A DNA stretch of 64,000 nucleotides, taken from positions 930,001-994,000 of the forward strand of contig PEDN01001354.1 in NCBI GenBank assembly GCA_003864495.1, read 5' to 3'. The DNA comes from Nemopilema nomurai. Its lineage: Eukaryota; Cnidaria; Scyphozoa; Rhizostomeae; Rhizostomatidae. The notes under the pieces were generated by a model. The model saw nothing but the letters and a program-made list of their open reading frames with translations. It had not been told where the DNA came from and made no database searches. This document shows positions 12,601 to 24,400 of this stretch, piece after piece. How positions within the stretch are numbered: the stretch's first letter is position 1; each line of letters starts with the position of its first letter. The position numbers were made by a program, and so were the translations under genes.

Positions 12601-15600
12601 TAACAAACTTAAAAAAACTTTTTTTCCTTGACACATTTGCGTCCTCAGATATTTCTCAAAATGTCTACAGAACATATGGGTAATGGGGGGTGGGCAAAAC
12701 CCCCTACGTATGAAGCCACAGCTTGAAATCCTAGTTGCAATGAATGACCACGGCAGGCACATAATACTATGTAAGATGGGTTGAAAAGGGGGATGGTTAA
12801 AGCCAGTGGGTGTTTTATTGTTACAGCCTATAGATAGAGCTAACTAAAATGAAATTGACGCCGTCAACTTCATCAAGTGCTAGAGGAACGGCCGCACGGC
12901 CTTTAAGCACTAAATGCTGATTGGCTGAACGGCTCAGGACAATAGGTGAATGATTGAGGATCAAAACGTGAATACCAGTTCCTTCTTTAATATTTTCTTC
13001 AGCTTTGATCAGTTTGGCTTTCTTACCTGATCCTTTTCACTGACGATTCTCTGAAACTCTTCATCCTTCACTTGAATACTATCACAAAGCTCGGCGTTTT
13101 TTATCTTCAGTGCATTCTCGCTCGACTCTAGTTTACCGACTTCCTTCCGGATGCAATCCAACTTTTCGGTCTGTAAAAAATGTGAGCTAAGTCAAGATGT
13201 TGCTAATGCAATTTTCTGCTAACTTTATACGGTATTGAGTGGGATGCATTTTCTTATATATATAAAATTAACTACCAATATTTGGAAATCAGCAGGGAGA
13301 GTATATACTTTCTCTAGTCCAAACGGAGAAAGAACCGCCTCAAACGTCCGCTAAAAGATCTTTAATGATTGTCTTGAACGTGAGATGCATTATTGATAAA
13401 ACACCGCTTCATGAGGGCTCAAACTCATTCAAAAAAGGCCATGCTTGAAATGCAATATCCTCGTTATAAACATTAGAATGATGCAACAGCACGCGAAATC
13501 ATTATTGTCTCATTTTTAATCTCTATCATGGGTTGTTTTCCTAAACTACCTCGGGGAAAGGAAAATACTGAAGTCCCAAGAATATGTCTGTTTTTGGAAA
13601 ACGATGTCTCTTCAAATATTGGCAAGTCGAAACTCGAACAATATATATCATAATGTTGCATTGTAAAGCCCACAATTAACAATAAAACAACAAAAATGCT
13701 ATCAACCTTTTCTTGAAGCTGGGCTTCAAACTGAGTCTTCAAACTGGAAACTTCCACAGAAAGGAAGCTCTGCTCTTCCAATGCTTTTGCTAACTTTTCG
13801 CTTATTCTGCAGAACGAAAATACAAAGAAAATTTAAGCTAAACTAAATGAATATATTTTCTCGAAAGCGACTTAGTTGATATGCAGTACCTTCTGAAATT
13901 ATGATTTTGATACAACTTGATGTAAATGGTGATGCGGTGCAGTGACGCCCTGGTGCTCCCTTGAGGCTCTAAAATTTAAGGGGGCCCGGAGCAAAACTTT
14001 CTTACGCCCATACAAGTGCTGTTAATGAAGTGAGTAGCATGACACGAATTACTTTAGCATATTTTAGGGGGGAGCATCAACCTTGGCCTAAGGGCCCCGG
14101 CAGTCTTAAATGCGGCCCTGGTGAGGCGAGAGTCTATTAAGGTTACCTTTCGATAATATTTTCTTTGGTGTCTAGCTCAACCTTCATCATTCTGAGTGAC
14201 GAAACTTCATCTTCCAGGCCAAGCAAACTCTTTATTCTTGCATTTAAATCTTTGTTCATGCTCTCTATAATAAATGGTAAGTGGATATAAACAGATAGTT
14301 TGAGAAGAAATGCACATTTCACTAATAATCAATCAATGTCAAACAAAACAAAAAATACTTTGAGGCATAATATCTTTCATGCTCTATATACCTTCCTTCA
14401 AAATACCATACAGTAGAATTGAAACGATACTATTGCGTTCTAAAGCCACAATTCCAGAGACTTTGAAACTGATGTACGATTCGCACAAATGGCTATCTCA
14501 AAAACAGGTTAACAGTTGTAGTAAACGATTGGAAATACCGTCGTACAGCTTCGAAATTGGATATGAAATGATCTAAAAACTCTATTTACTTACTTACTTA
14601 CATTTCTAGCTTTTATATACCTACTTCTGAGAATATAGACTCTTAAGCAACTAACACACACCTAGCACTTCGTTTTTCTTCTTCGAGTCCTCAAGACGAC
14701 TTTCCAACTCATCAATCACATGGTGCTGTGTTGCAAGACTGGAATTCAATCTTCTGATTCGAACATTTAGCTTGTTCTTTTCAAACTGTGAGAGGAAACA
14801 TACAGAAATTAGTCTGCTTATAGAACAGTATCTAAATCTGACGTATACATTTGCTTATGGGATATCTATGAATGAGACACTAAAAGCACCCTCTAAACAC
14901 CAGCTTTCCTGTCAAAGGCATGTGTTTGAAATTCAGTAGCCAGTAAAGATGAGGTGCTTTCAAAGAAAACTGAAAAAAGCATTAGAAACAACATGTACTT
15001 ATGAAAACAGGAGTTAAAAATGTATATCTAGTATCTCATTGGCCAGGGCATGGTGACAAGGAGTATTGAAATTCAGGTCATGCAAGCTTAACAATCAAAC
15101 AAATGTTCAGACTAGTTACCAGTTCTTTTCTGTCAACAATCCTTGGTGATCCAATAATTCGGAATGGAGAGTCTGCAGCAAGTGAAGAGCTTTGAGAAGT
15201 GTTGCGCACACGACCATTGATGGCAGGTGATCCAACAAAGCTTGTGTATGGTGAGTACGAATAACCAGGGGAGCAAATGAAACTTGAAGGAGATTTGGCC
15301 AGCAACGATTCTTCAGCTGTCACTGAAAAAATATGAAGAGAGGTTAAACCAGAATCTCCATTTTTCAAATAACAGAGAACTTGCATCTTCAAATAACACT
15401 TTCACTTCTACTGAATGAATCACATCTTCATACATCCATAATTTTGAGGAGTCTCTGAGATCAAAATAATGCAGCCGTCTTCAGTGAAAAGCCACCAGCT
15501 TACAAAATGACATATAACTAGAGTTGGCTGAAAGTTAGCTAACATACCCGGGCTGCAAAGTGCTTCGTGTAGGAGTTCTCCAAGATCTCCATCAGGTGGC

Positions 15601-17620
15601 CTTTCATTGATCAATGATATCAGGCACATAAGATTCAACTGACTTGCTTTTGACAAGGACATTATTGGCTCTACGAATCTCTGTACATTTTCTGAATTGA
15701 CAGCAGCAACAAGAATAACAGTAAGTAACTGAAAGTTAGAAAGAAATTTATTATGTTAACTGATAGATATTAAACACTTCATTGTTTCATAAATTAAAAT
15801 ATACACTGTGACGAAATTTAGCAGATACATGCAATGAAAAATGCATTTAGGAATGCTATTTTAATGAAGTACATATATTTTGTTTTGGCTTATGGTAACA
15901 TACTGTCCACCATGATTTTTTACTACTTTTGAAGCAAATAAAAAGTTCATCTGGCTATACAATCAAATTTTGGAAGAAATTGGGAAATAAAAATTAGTCT
16001 ACCTTTGCAGTTTCAAAATGATTCCCAGCTAAAACTGCAGTTTTGCTAATTGCATCTCTGAGATCTTTGTACAGTCCTATAATAAAAGGTGAAATCAATA
16101 AAACTAGCTAAAAAATCAAGGCAAAAAACTGTCTTCAAATTACAAAAAGGAAGAAATGCAGTTGTCAAACTGAGAAAAATATATACCTTCAAGATATGTA
16201 AAAATGCATTCTAATCTTCCAGATGGATCATCTGTAAATTCATCAGTCCAGGAGTCCTTATCACTGCAAAGAGAGGATAGAATTGAATTTTAGCCAAATG
16301 GGACTTGTTGGACCTGGTGTCATTTTTGGCTGGTAGTGAGTTGCTTGGTTGTTGCTTATGTAGTTATAATGAGAATTGCTTTTCTGGGTTCTTTTAAACC
16401 AACTGCATCCACATCAATAATTCTGTTTGTGATTCAAGACATATTCGCAGCATGAAAAATAGATAATTCAATGCCCTTTAAAAGCAAATACTTACATCAG
16501 TTTAAGGATATCCAGCAGCATTACACCATCATCAAATAATTGAAATTTGTTGACTTTCTTTCTGTCTAGGAGTATTTCCACCTAAAATTATGAGAAACAC
16601 AGTGAAAGTTTTTGCCTTTTTTTATAAAGTTCATAAATAATTTTGAAAAAGCAGAATGAAAAAAGGTTTAGAATAAAAAACTAAAAAATGGGCATATAAT
16701 TACTAAATTTCAAAAACTCAATAAATACGAGTTTTGTTTGGAATATTGTAAAAAAGTTGAAATATTATTGTAAACTTATAAAGGCTTAGGCTGTGTGCAA
16801 ACTGAGGTTCAAACATACAATCTTCATATTCCTATTACTAATTGGGGGCTTGAATGAAGTTATACTTTATTTAGCGAAAACTTTACACAGACTTTCTGGT
16901 ATTGGTTTGCACCCTATGAAAAACTAACAGATATCCATTGATTCTATTATAACATTGTTTGAAAAGATTGATTCTCTGTGAAAATATTAACTTTACACTA
17001 AAAAAGATTGTACTAGCTATGAAAATTTCAGAACATCCAATCAGGTTATTTTTAGGTACCTAATATTATAACGTATTCAAAGCTAAAGAAAATTTATAAA
17101 CGAATCTTGTGGAATTGGCCTGTTAAAATAAGTGTTTTCAGCCAGGCCCTCCGTTTCGGCGTCTAAATGCTGGTGTGAACTCTTTCCTCCAAACACAGGA
17201 AAAAATCAAGGGTTATTTTCACTAACTGCAAAATTACTTCACATTGATAACTAGATCTGATGAGATATACAAGTCATAAACAGATTAATTTACACCTAAC
17301 CCAAATCGTAAACTACTTTTGGCGGCATGGCAATTTTAATTTCATTACGCGATCTCACAACTCAATATACTTCTTACCCATTTGAAAAGTGCTTGAGATT
17401 TTTGTTTGTCCATATTTCCAATCCGATCGCAATAAATTTGAGCTAGAAGCTTTTTCTAGCGAGTAATAATTTCATTTTAAACAAATTCTACAGCCGTAAA
17501 CACCATAACGGACGATCTGAAGCCCCTGCGCATTTTCGTTCGCTTTTTTGAACTTACCGAACGAACCTGCTGACCAATCACTTTCGCCATTGCAGCGCCA
17601 CAGGGGAACGGGAGAGACAT
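3628..17620 (-). CDS. NUMA1: Nuclear mitotic apparatus protein (NuMA), 18 coding exons
   Basis: NuMA links LGN/Pins at the cortex to dynein and microtubules to orient the spindle, and focuses spindle poles. The model gives about 2,655 residues (human about 2,115). Order in the protein: a hook-type helical domain (exons 1-6, about residues 1-160); a Ser/Pro-rich linker (15120-15322); a very long coiled coil (14785 down to about 5130) with seven 42-residue repeats; and a basic Ser/Arg-rich tail. The identifying segment is RMSELKRRN...LCLPHLKSSYPLE, matching human RIAELQQRN...VCPPHLKTCYPLE. The first ATG of the open frame is 17620-17618; a second in-frame ATG is at 17590. Exon 6366-10554 has three one-base frame breaks (see separate entry); their net effect restores the overall frame. 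Family assignment is firm; the 5' end is less certain. Confidence 0.88.
3955..4388 (-). repeat. NUMA1: Internal duplication of a NuMA tail motif (two copies, about 85 residues each)
   Basis: Two copies of a segment are seen. Each has TRHIKSDSNISSRS or TRHVKSDSNISTRS, then a WGD..SRIKEES motif, then SDPRRESVAFTL.FDEPNKK. Copy one lies near 4210-4388 and copy two near 3955-4133. Human NuMA has one related string, RRQSMAFSILNTPKK, near its basic C-terminus (family knowledge). The function of the motif is not known to me. Confidence 0.85.
4575..4830 (-). other. NUMA1: Conserved LGN-binding region in the NuMA tail
   Basis: The tail encodes SLLYMAGRTPPERR, then about 45 residues later RMSELKRRNTLCLPHLKSSYPLE in two adjoining pieces. 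The human counterpart is SFYMGTCQDEPEQ...RIAELQQRN...PPHLKTCYPLE, the peptide that threads through the TPR repeats of LGN (family knowledge). The spacer between the two halves is longer here than in human. Confidence 0.75.
7485..8058 (-). other. NUMA1: Three single-base frame breaks inside the large NuMA coiled-coil exon
   Basis: Reading leftward, the frame from the repeat block hits TGA at 8054-8052, while coiled coil continues in another frame starting at 8055, as if one G were missing. That frame hits TGA at 7536-7534. A third frame continues for about 16 codons (EVAKSQLEVELKSMTGK), as if one T were extra in a TTT run near 7536-7538. Coiled coil then returns to the previous frame, as if one A were missing in an A run at 7485-7488. 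All three sit at short base runs. The pattern is typical of assembly errors, although real mutations are not excluded. Confidence 0.75.
8826..9707 (-). repeat. NUMA1: Seven tandem 126-bp units encoding 42-residue coiled-coil repeats in NuMA
   Basis: Seven back-to-back copies of 126 bp, each starting SKHKQEIEDLK and ending VLQERTAEV or TADL. Copies differ at only a few residues: K/R in SNKEL, DVM/EEM, ELS/EVS/EHS, one ENL. Since 42 residues are exactly six heptads, copies can be gained or lost without breaking coiled-coil register. The near-identity at DNA level suggests recent expansion or homogenisation. The unit is flanked by ordinary, non-repeated coiled coil. Confidence 0.95.
12640..12960. 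other. NuMA intron segment with unusual composition
   Basis: Within the intron between exons 13170-13027 and 12538-12451 lies a stretch with G and C runs (GGGGGGTGGG, CCCCCT) unlike the AT-rich surroundings. No open frame, terminal repeats or target-site duplication could be seen. It may be a decayed repeat element, but nothing supports a specific class. Confidence 0.2.
13930..14120. other. GC-rich block in a NuMA intron, possible decayed repeat
   Basis: About 190 bp with GGGGGCCCGGAG, GGGGGGAGCATC and GGGCCCCGGCAG strings, set in an AT-rich intron between exons 14264-14147 and 13806-13707. The abrupt composition change is compatible with an inserted element. No ends or coding remnants were recognised. 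Confidence 0.25.
16003..17620 (-). other. NUMA1: NuMA N-terminal hook-type domain exons
   Basis: Four small exons encode a helical domain. It begins MSLPFPCGAAMAKVIGQQ and continues through NKFQLFDDGVMLLDILKL and a motif like GRLECIFTYLEG. In human NuMA the equivalent region contains LQLQDCSIFIKIIDRI and RLDFVCSFLQ, the hook domain that binds dynein light intermediate chain (family knowledge). Similarity is modest, so domain identity rests on position, length and hydrophobic pattern. The remainder of the domain continues into exon 15548-15728 (SLSKASQLNLMCLISLI). Confidence 0.65.
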
Positions 17621-18490
17621 TCCACTCTCGACTATTCAATTCATTCTGATTTATGCACAAGGAAGAGAAAACAAAATGTCCGGATAGGGCACCGCGACGA
17701 TTTGCATGAAAAAGATGCGAAACAAAGTCGCTGGTGCAAATGTGCGTGGGAAAGTATGTTATAATAATCCTTACTAGAATTATTTAGCGACGTATTTCTC
17801 AAAAATCTTAAAATATTCGCAAGTAAGCTTGTATTTTGATGTTACGAGTAGGCTGGCTGGGTGGAACTCCAGCTACGGAAACCTGATGCGTGCAAGGGTG
17901 ATGCTATGTTATGCTAAAATGTTCTCTTTGTCACACGATACAGTGCTTTGTAGTGTTGTCAAGTAACCCAATTGCACAACCCACCTCCCCCCCAGCCTGG
18001 TGAATGACAAAATCGTAAATGTTACCATACATAATTGCAATTGCGCAAAGCACTACATATTTTTTAAAGCTATCAATTTGCTGATATACACCCTTAGAGC
18101 TGCAAGGTTGTAGCATAGCTAAAGGTTTAACACTTTTTCAAGCCACCCTATAACATCTTGAGCCTTTAAGGCAAGATACTGTTCAATAAAAATCAGGAAT
18201 AGGACCTTGTAGGGTCCAAGTCAAAATGTACCAAAGAATTTGTTTCCCATATTAAATTGAAATTTTCCTGTTGAAGATATCACAGGATCTAACCATTGTT
18301 TTATGGGGTAGCATTTTATTAATGGTAATGCCCACTAGTACCACGGTAGCCCAATATTTCTCAAGATGCTTTGTTACTTTCCCTTGAGTAGCAGTGCAAT
18401 GCACACTTTATTTATTACTTTTTCCAGTTTAGGCTGAGGATGACATTCTGAGCATCATAAATTTATAAAAGTAAAGCATCTGGAATCATC
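17621..18490. promoter_or_regulatory. Divergent intergenic region between the NuMA and EXOC6 start codons
   Basis: Only 870 bp separate the two start codons, which face away from each other, so both promoters and 5' UTRs should lie here. No TATA box is obvious near either start. A pyrimidine tract plus AG at 18421-18427 could be a 3' splice site for a 5' UTR intron of EXOC6; this is inference only. Confidence 0.5.
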
Positions 18491-21400
18491 ATGGCAGACA
18501 CTGGGAATACTGAAATGGTTGATACGCGACTAGATAGTCTGATTGCAGAGATTGAGTCTAGTGATGCACCAATTGGCCCAGTTTTGAGGTAAGTGCCCGA
18601 GAGCAATGGCAGGGACGATTGACCTTTTCCTTATAAGAAAACCAAATGTCTTCATAAAGCCAATAAATCATTTTTTCATTTCATGACTCAGGATGGTCTT
18701 GCAGTCATTTAACCTCATTGGATCCCTAACTTTTACATTTTCTGAAAGAGAAGAAATCATGCAGAAGTAGCTTTGTTACTTTGTAGGTGAAGTATGTTGT
18801 AGTTCATAAGGAATTTCTCAAATAGGAAGCACATTGTCATAAGAAATTAGGATGTAAAAGAAGCCAAATCTCAAAATACTTAAAATTAGATATAACCTTG
18901 TTAATATAATACATTGTAGTTTTTCTATTTTATCTGGTTGTTGACAGCTGATGCAATTTGACTAGAGAATTGTTTCCTTACTTAAGGTCAGTATATGATG
19001 AATCCATTCAACAGCAGTTTCTTGTCAAGCTTGATGACAGAATCAAGACACATGACAAGGAAATTGAAAGAATGTGTAATTATCATTACCAAGGCTTTGT
19101 TGAGTCAGTAAATGAACTAATCAAGGTCAGATCTGATGCAAGGACACTGAAGGTAGGATATTTTCTGTGTTGATATGTGTAAATATGCCCTATCTAGCAA
19201 AAGAAGTGTAAGGCCAAATGTTTGTCATGGCTACCTTAGACTTCTGGAGCTAAGATTTTTGAGTTATTTTTATTAGTCTTCTTGCTGTACCTAAACTTGA
19301 TGAAAGATCTATATTTTGTCTCAGTGATGCAGCCAAAGTCTGTAATTTTTCTGTGAAATTGTTACAGATTTAAATATGTTTGCCATGCTTTTGTGTTGTA
19401 TTTTTGCATTGTTCAAGTTTTAGACAACACAAGTAGATCAGAAGTAGTTTAGAAGACATATTTTCCATGTAAACCTGTCTCTACTGGTTAACTTGTTTTG
19501 TTCCCCACCATGAAAGATAACTCATTGCTACATCTTTTCTTGTAAAAGGAAAACAAGCAATCAAAGATGTTTTTTTTAAAAAAGTTGTTTCTTTGGAATG
19601 AATCACCTCTTTTGTTACTAATCTTCATCTGAATAAATCATAGGTCCAAGTAAAAAAAGCAGATGACAGAATGCAGAGCTCTGGTGGTGAGGTGAGAACT
19701 GTGTCATCAAATTAATGACAACAACTTTTCCATGTTGTTTTTCACCACTTGGTCTCACAAAAGAAATATTTCCTTATGCAAACATTTGTTGGTCATCCGT
19801 TTTACAATTTGTTTCTCTGAATATCTAGACAATTGAAGTTTTCTAAGGTTTAACCATCAAGGAAGAAGGGATTCATCTTTCTTCTTTCAGCTGTTTCACA
19901 TTTTCCCATAGAAATACCATGCTTTTTATGTTAACCAATTGTACTTTGTTATTGCTAACAAATTCAACCAAATGAAATTGTTTGATTCAAGCTTGTTTCC
20001 AAACTGGAAGAATTAGAGAGTTGTCGTGTCGTGCAAAGGAACATTGCTGCGACCATAGAAACACTTAGCTTATGTTTACCAGGTATTAAATTTGCATTGA
20101 TGTTAAATATGTAATAAATCATACAGCTTCTTTTTTATTTCCCTAAAGTTCTGAATATTTTCTAATGAGAACAGTTAATTATTGATATTTTACTTTCTGC
20201 AATAGAGCTGCATTTGTTGCTACAACCTTCATTATTGCTTTAATTGTATTAACTCTAGTGTTTAAAGCTAAGTAAATTTCTCAGTCAGTTTTAATTTTCT
20301 TTTGGTAGAAGGTTTTTATAAAAATTTGCTGCATCAGTTTGTTTTATTCTTCAATTGGCTGTAAATATGGTTTTTAGTACACACCAAGTCTTGCTAAATA
20401 AAAGGTGTTGCCTATTATTTGGTCTAATTGCTTTCTTAGTGTTGGAGATGTTTGCCAAGCTGAAAGAGCAGAAGACAAGCAAGAAGTATGACCTCCAATG
20501 ATTGCACTACTTTATTTAATCTTAAATCTCATAATGTTTTTGAAAGAGGTTACAGATTCTAGAAGGGTTAATAATGACACTAATGTTAGCCAAGATACTT
20601 CGCTTGAAGATACCTGTGTTTACAAATTGAATCATAGAAGGTACCATCTTGAAGACTAGGTCATTGCTTGCTTTAGATGATACTCATATACTCAGATACT
20701 CATGTATCAGTTTTTGCATGGTAACTTTTATATATGTTTTTCTATTGCTATGGGTTTTAATTCTTTTTCTTTTCTCTGCCTTATTCAGGTATTACCTGGC
20801 TTTACGGACCCTTGAGCAGCTTGAGCAAACATATTTAGCAAGAAGCAAAAAGTGAGCCACTTTCGAAAATTGCCATTTAAGATATTTACTTTTGCCTCAA
20901 AGGAACACAGTGTCGTCCTACTTTAAGCGATGTTAGTACACATCCTTTCTTTCTGTGTTGCTTGTATCCTGCCAGGATGCTGAAATGAATTTGGTTTGTT
21001 GCAATCATCCAACTTCCAGTGACTGGAATTCAAAATGTTGACCTTAGAGCTACTTTCGAATAACTTTGTTTCTTTCAACAGTTTTAGATTTACGGAAATT
21101 ATGAAGACCCAGCTGCCCGCGTTCCGGGAGGGAATAAAACAATCTGCAATGGAAGATCTGATGGTAAATTCCATCTCCTAAAGTTCTCTGCGTTGTATTT
21201 TTTGATAGAGAAAGTTAGAAATATATCGCTTTCTTGAAAGGAGCATTGCTATTGTCTGCAATGGTTACGATATGAAAAACGTAACAAAAGGGAATTGTTA
21301 TGATATTAATTTCAGCCACCAGGCTAGCAGATTGTTTTGAAAGTCTTCTCAACTGTAGTAAGCCTTGTCAAAATAAGAAGACGCCATTATTATGGCTGGA

Positions 21401-24400
21401 AGAATTTAACTGAAGGAACTTCTTCTCTAAATGCTGCTTCGTAATCATCTGCGATAATTTTGAGTTAGATTACTTTCCTAAATCCATTGATGCCTCAGTT
21501 CAACGCCTTGTGTGGACACTTTTATTGTACAAATTTTAATTTGCTTGGCAAATACCCAAGTTCTATTTTGCTCACTTATTAAGCTGTACTTATGTTCGGC
21601 TCACTCTAAATAGGAATGAATCAAACATACTCTCCAATATGTCGCTGTCACTTGTTAAACATAACAAACTTCACCAATCATAAACCATGTTTATCATTTC
21701 CACCAGAGTCTTCCCATTTCACCTTTGAGATTTTCGTTTGTTTTCAGCTCTTCTTGGAAAATGTGCGCGCCAAATCAGAGAAGCTTGGGAGCATTGCTAT
21801 GAGGCAGGTTAGTAGCATCTCCAGGAGAATGTAGTTCACACTTTTTATGATAAAGCCATCGCCAAGGCAAGCATGATTGCTGTTACTTCCTGATATTTCT
21901 GATTGTTACTGTTCCATATGAATTATGACGTATGCAGGTAGATTTGCTTTCTCAAGGCTGCCTCATCGATACTTTGCCATTGCAGTACACTCCAAAATTT
22001 AGAGGTAGGAGCATGTAGATTCTACATTGGTTCTAATTGTTTTATTGATACCTATACTTGATTCTTTGTCTGCTGTTAGGCACACCAACAGTACAGTTTG
22101 ACCCTTCTGCACGGTGTGGATGTCAGTACAGTTGACGACGAGGTTAGTATCTTTTGTCATCAATGTTTTTAATAGATGAAAGGGCAATATCTGCCTAACT
22201 GTTTTACTGTCCACTTTTCATTGTTTTATGCATTTTAAAGTTACGTTGCGATTACTTCTGATCTTGGGTAAATTTTCCCAAACAATTGCTTGCTATGAAG
22301 AATTTCAAGACAAATTTTTTCTATTGAGTTTTTTGAATTGAGAATATAGCAGAAATCTGGCACTTGGAAATTGTTGCCCTGACGCACATGCAGCTGTCGG
22401 AGGGCCGGCCGGGCAGCTTTGATTGTCAAATGTGTCAGGATTTCCGGCACGTCAGTCAAACGGTTCACACTTTAAGGACAATAAATTTCATGAATGGCTT
22501 TCATGTACCTTTTCTAAATTTTTTTACTGTAATTTGTTGTTGTCGTTTAATCTGGCTGATTTCCAATCTTCCTAGGAAGTGGATCTGTGTCCAGCTGATC
22601 TTGTGGATTTCTCCCCCGTCTACAGATGTCTTCACATCTTTACAGCTTTGGTAAGCATTCTCACAGCTTTCATGAATCACCCATCAAAGCCTATGTTTTG
22701 CCTAATTTCAATACACCCGAAAATGTTTACCATAGCAGCGTGATCCTGATTTTGAGCAGAAATGATATCTCCAATAATCCTGATTAGGTTTTGATACGAG
22801 AGTTAAAAAAGTCGTTATGGTCTCAGAACCTTTCAAGATACTTACGAAAATGAATGCTTGCCATCTCTTCTTTAAGCCCCCCCCCCCCCACCTTCACCTT
22901 TCCAGTGGCTTCACCCTTTGAGTATCATTTACTGTGCCAAGTTTTTTTTGTGGATTCCATGTTTGTCGCTTGGAGTTTTGAAAAACTGTTATACTTTTTG
23001 TAGTTGAAAAAATCACCTCTCTTACGTTTATTGTGCCTTTTTCCACATATTTTTCGTGTTCTCTATAGAGTGCTGCATTGCAGCCGCTGTAGGTGCAACC
23101 AAGGCCTTTAGTTGTATTCAATTTGTTTCAGGGTGAGCGAGAGCACTTTGAGAGGCATTACAAAAGGGAAAGAAAGCAACAGTCTAGACTGGCGTTTGAT
23201 TGGCAAAGCGCAGGGTCCCATAATATTGTAAGTGGGTCTGAAGCCACCCTGACTACAAGGGGCTATTTTGTGACAGTTTTGTACTCCAAGACAGAAAGAG
23301 AATTTCTACAAGAGTTCAGGGAAGTGATGGATCTCCGATTATGACCTTCCACGTAGATGGATCATCCACGTAGTTCACTATAAGATAGTGTCCACCGAGC
23401 TTTGATTGGACAAGTTTATTTGTATACAGCATTAAAGAAGGCCATAGTCTGGTAGGGTTTGAAAAAAGAAGTTTTAATGAAGCGTTTAGTGACAGGTCAA
23501 AAAGTGGACCTCGAGGGGGCGTCCTTCTGTTTTGTTCTTGATCTCGTGTGTTTTTAGTTTCTATTTGCCATTTTTTCTTCTCATCACAGCACGAAAGCTT
23601 GGACGCCTTCCAGTCATATTTCCATGTTATTGTTGGGTGAGACACAGTAACCATTCATTGTTGTTCCCTTTACAAACGAACCTACCTATTAATCCGACAT
23701 GCAGCAAATAAATGAGCCTTAGAGCTTTGCTATCTTTTCCCTCGTTTTAAGTAATTTATGTAATTGGTGTTCAGAATGACAGAGATATCTGCGCAGTAGG
23801 TATGCGCGGGGAGGAACCGTTCTAAGTCGGCGCGAATGAAGGCACCATATGCTCATGATTTCGAATGGGAAGTGTTCATCAGTTTCCTTTGACTTTGGTG
23901 ATTTCTCTCCTATCAGATAAGCAACCTCTTTTAGCCAATACAATTTCCTGTAGCAATTTAAGGCCGCTTCTCGTTGGTGTTTTCAGTACAGTAAGTAGTG
24001 ATTTGCTTTTTGCAGCTTTTTCTTGGTCGAAGATACAGTCATGACAACAACACAAGGTGTAGTCACAAGGTAAGTTTTAGTAGCTTTAAAGGACCGTAAA
24101 TGACGTACAAATGTATGTAAATTATGAAGTAATGATGTATATTAGGACGTTCACTATATAGCAGTCAGGTTTGTATGGCTCAGGCTGGCAGTCTGACTCG
24201 TCAGATGCTTCTTTCTGTACGCTTCTAGTCATCAACTACCTTTTTTCCTAGTCTTGTAAGTTTATGAAGTGGCTGATGTGTCTTTAAGGACCTTCGGGCT
24301 CAAAATTTCAGAAGTTTAAAAACGATCGTATCCATTTTTGAAAAGATACGAAACTGTCATTTGCAGTTTCTAGCTACTGGAGGCAATGTGTCATCGTCAC

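Larger units (their letters stand above)
3628..17620 (-). other. NUMA1: Exon map of the NuMA gene
   Basis: Coding exons in transcript order: 17620-17558, 16581-16496, 16263-16187, 16076-16003, 15728-15548, 15322-15120, 14785-14662, 14264-14147, 13806-13707, 13170-13027, 12538-12451, 12343-12243, 12123-11960, 11743-11588, 11117-10926, 10554-6366, 6046-5745, 5232-3628. Every junction has AG/GT ends on the minus strand, and phases agree throughout when the three frame breaks in the 10554-6366 exon are allowed for. Confidence 0.82.
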
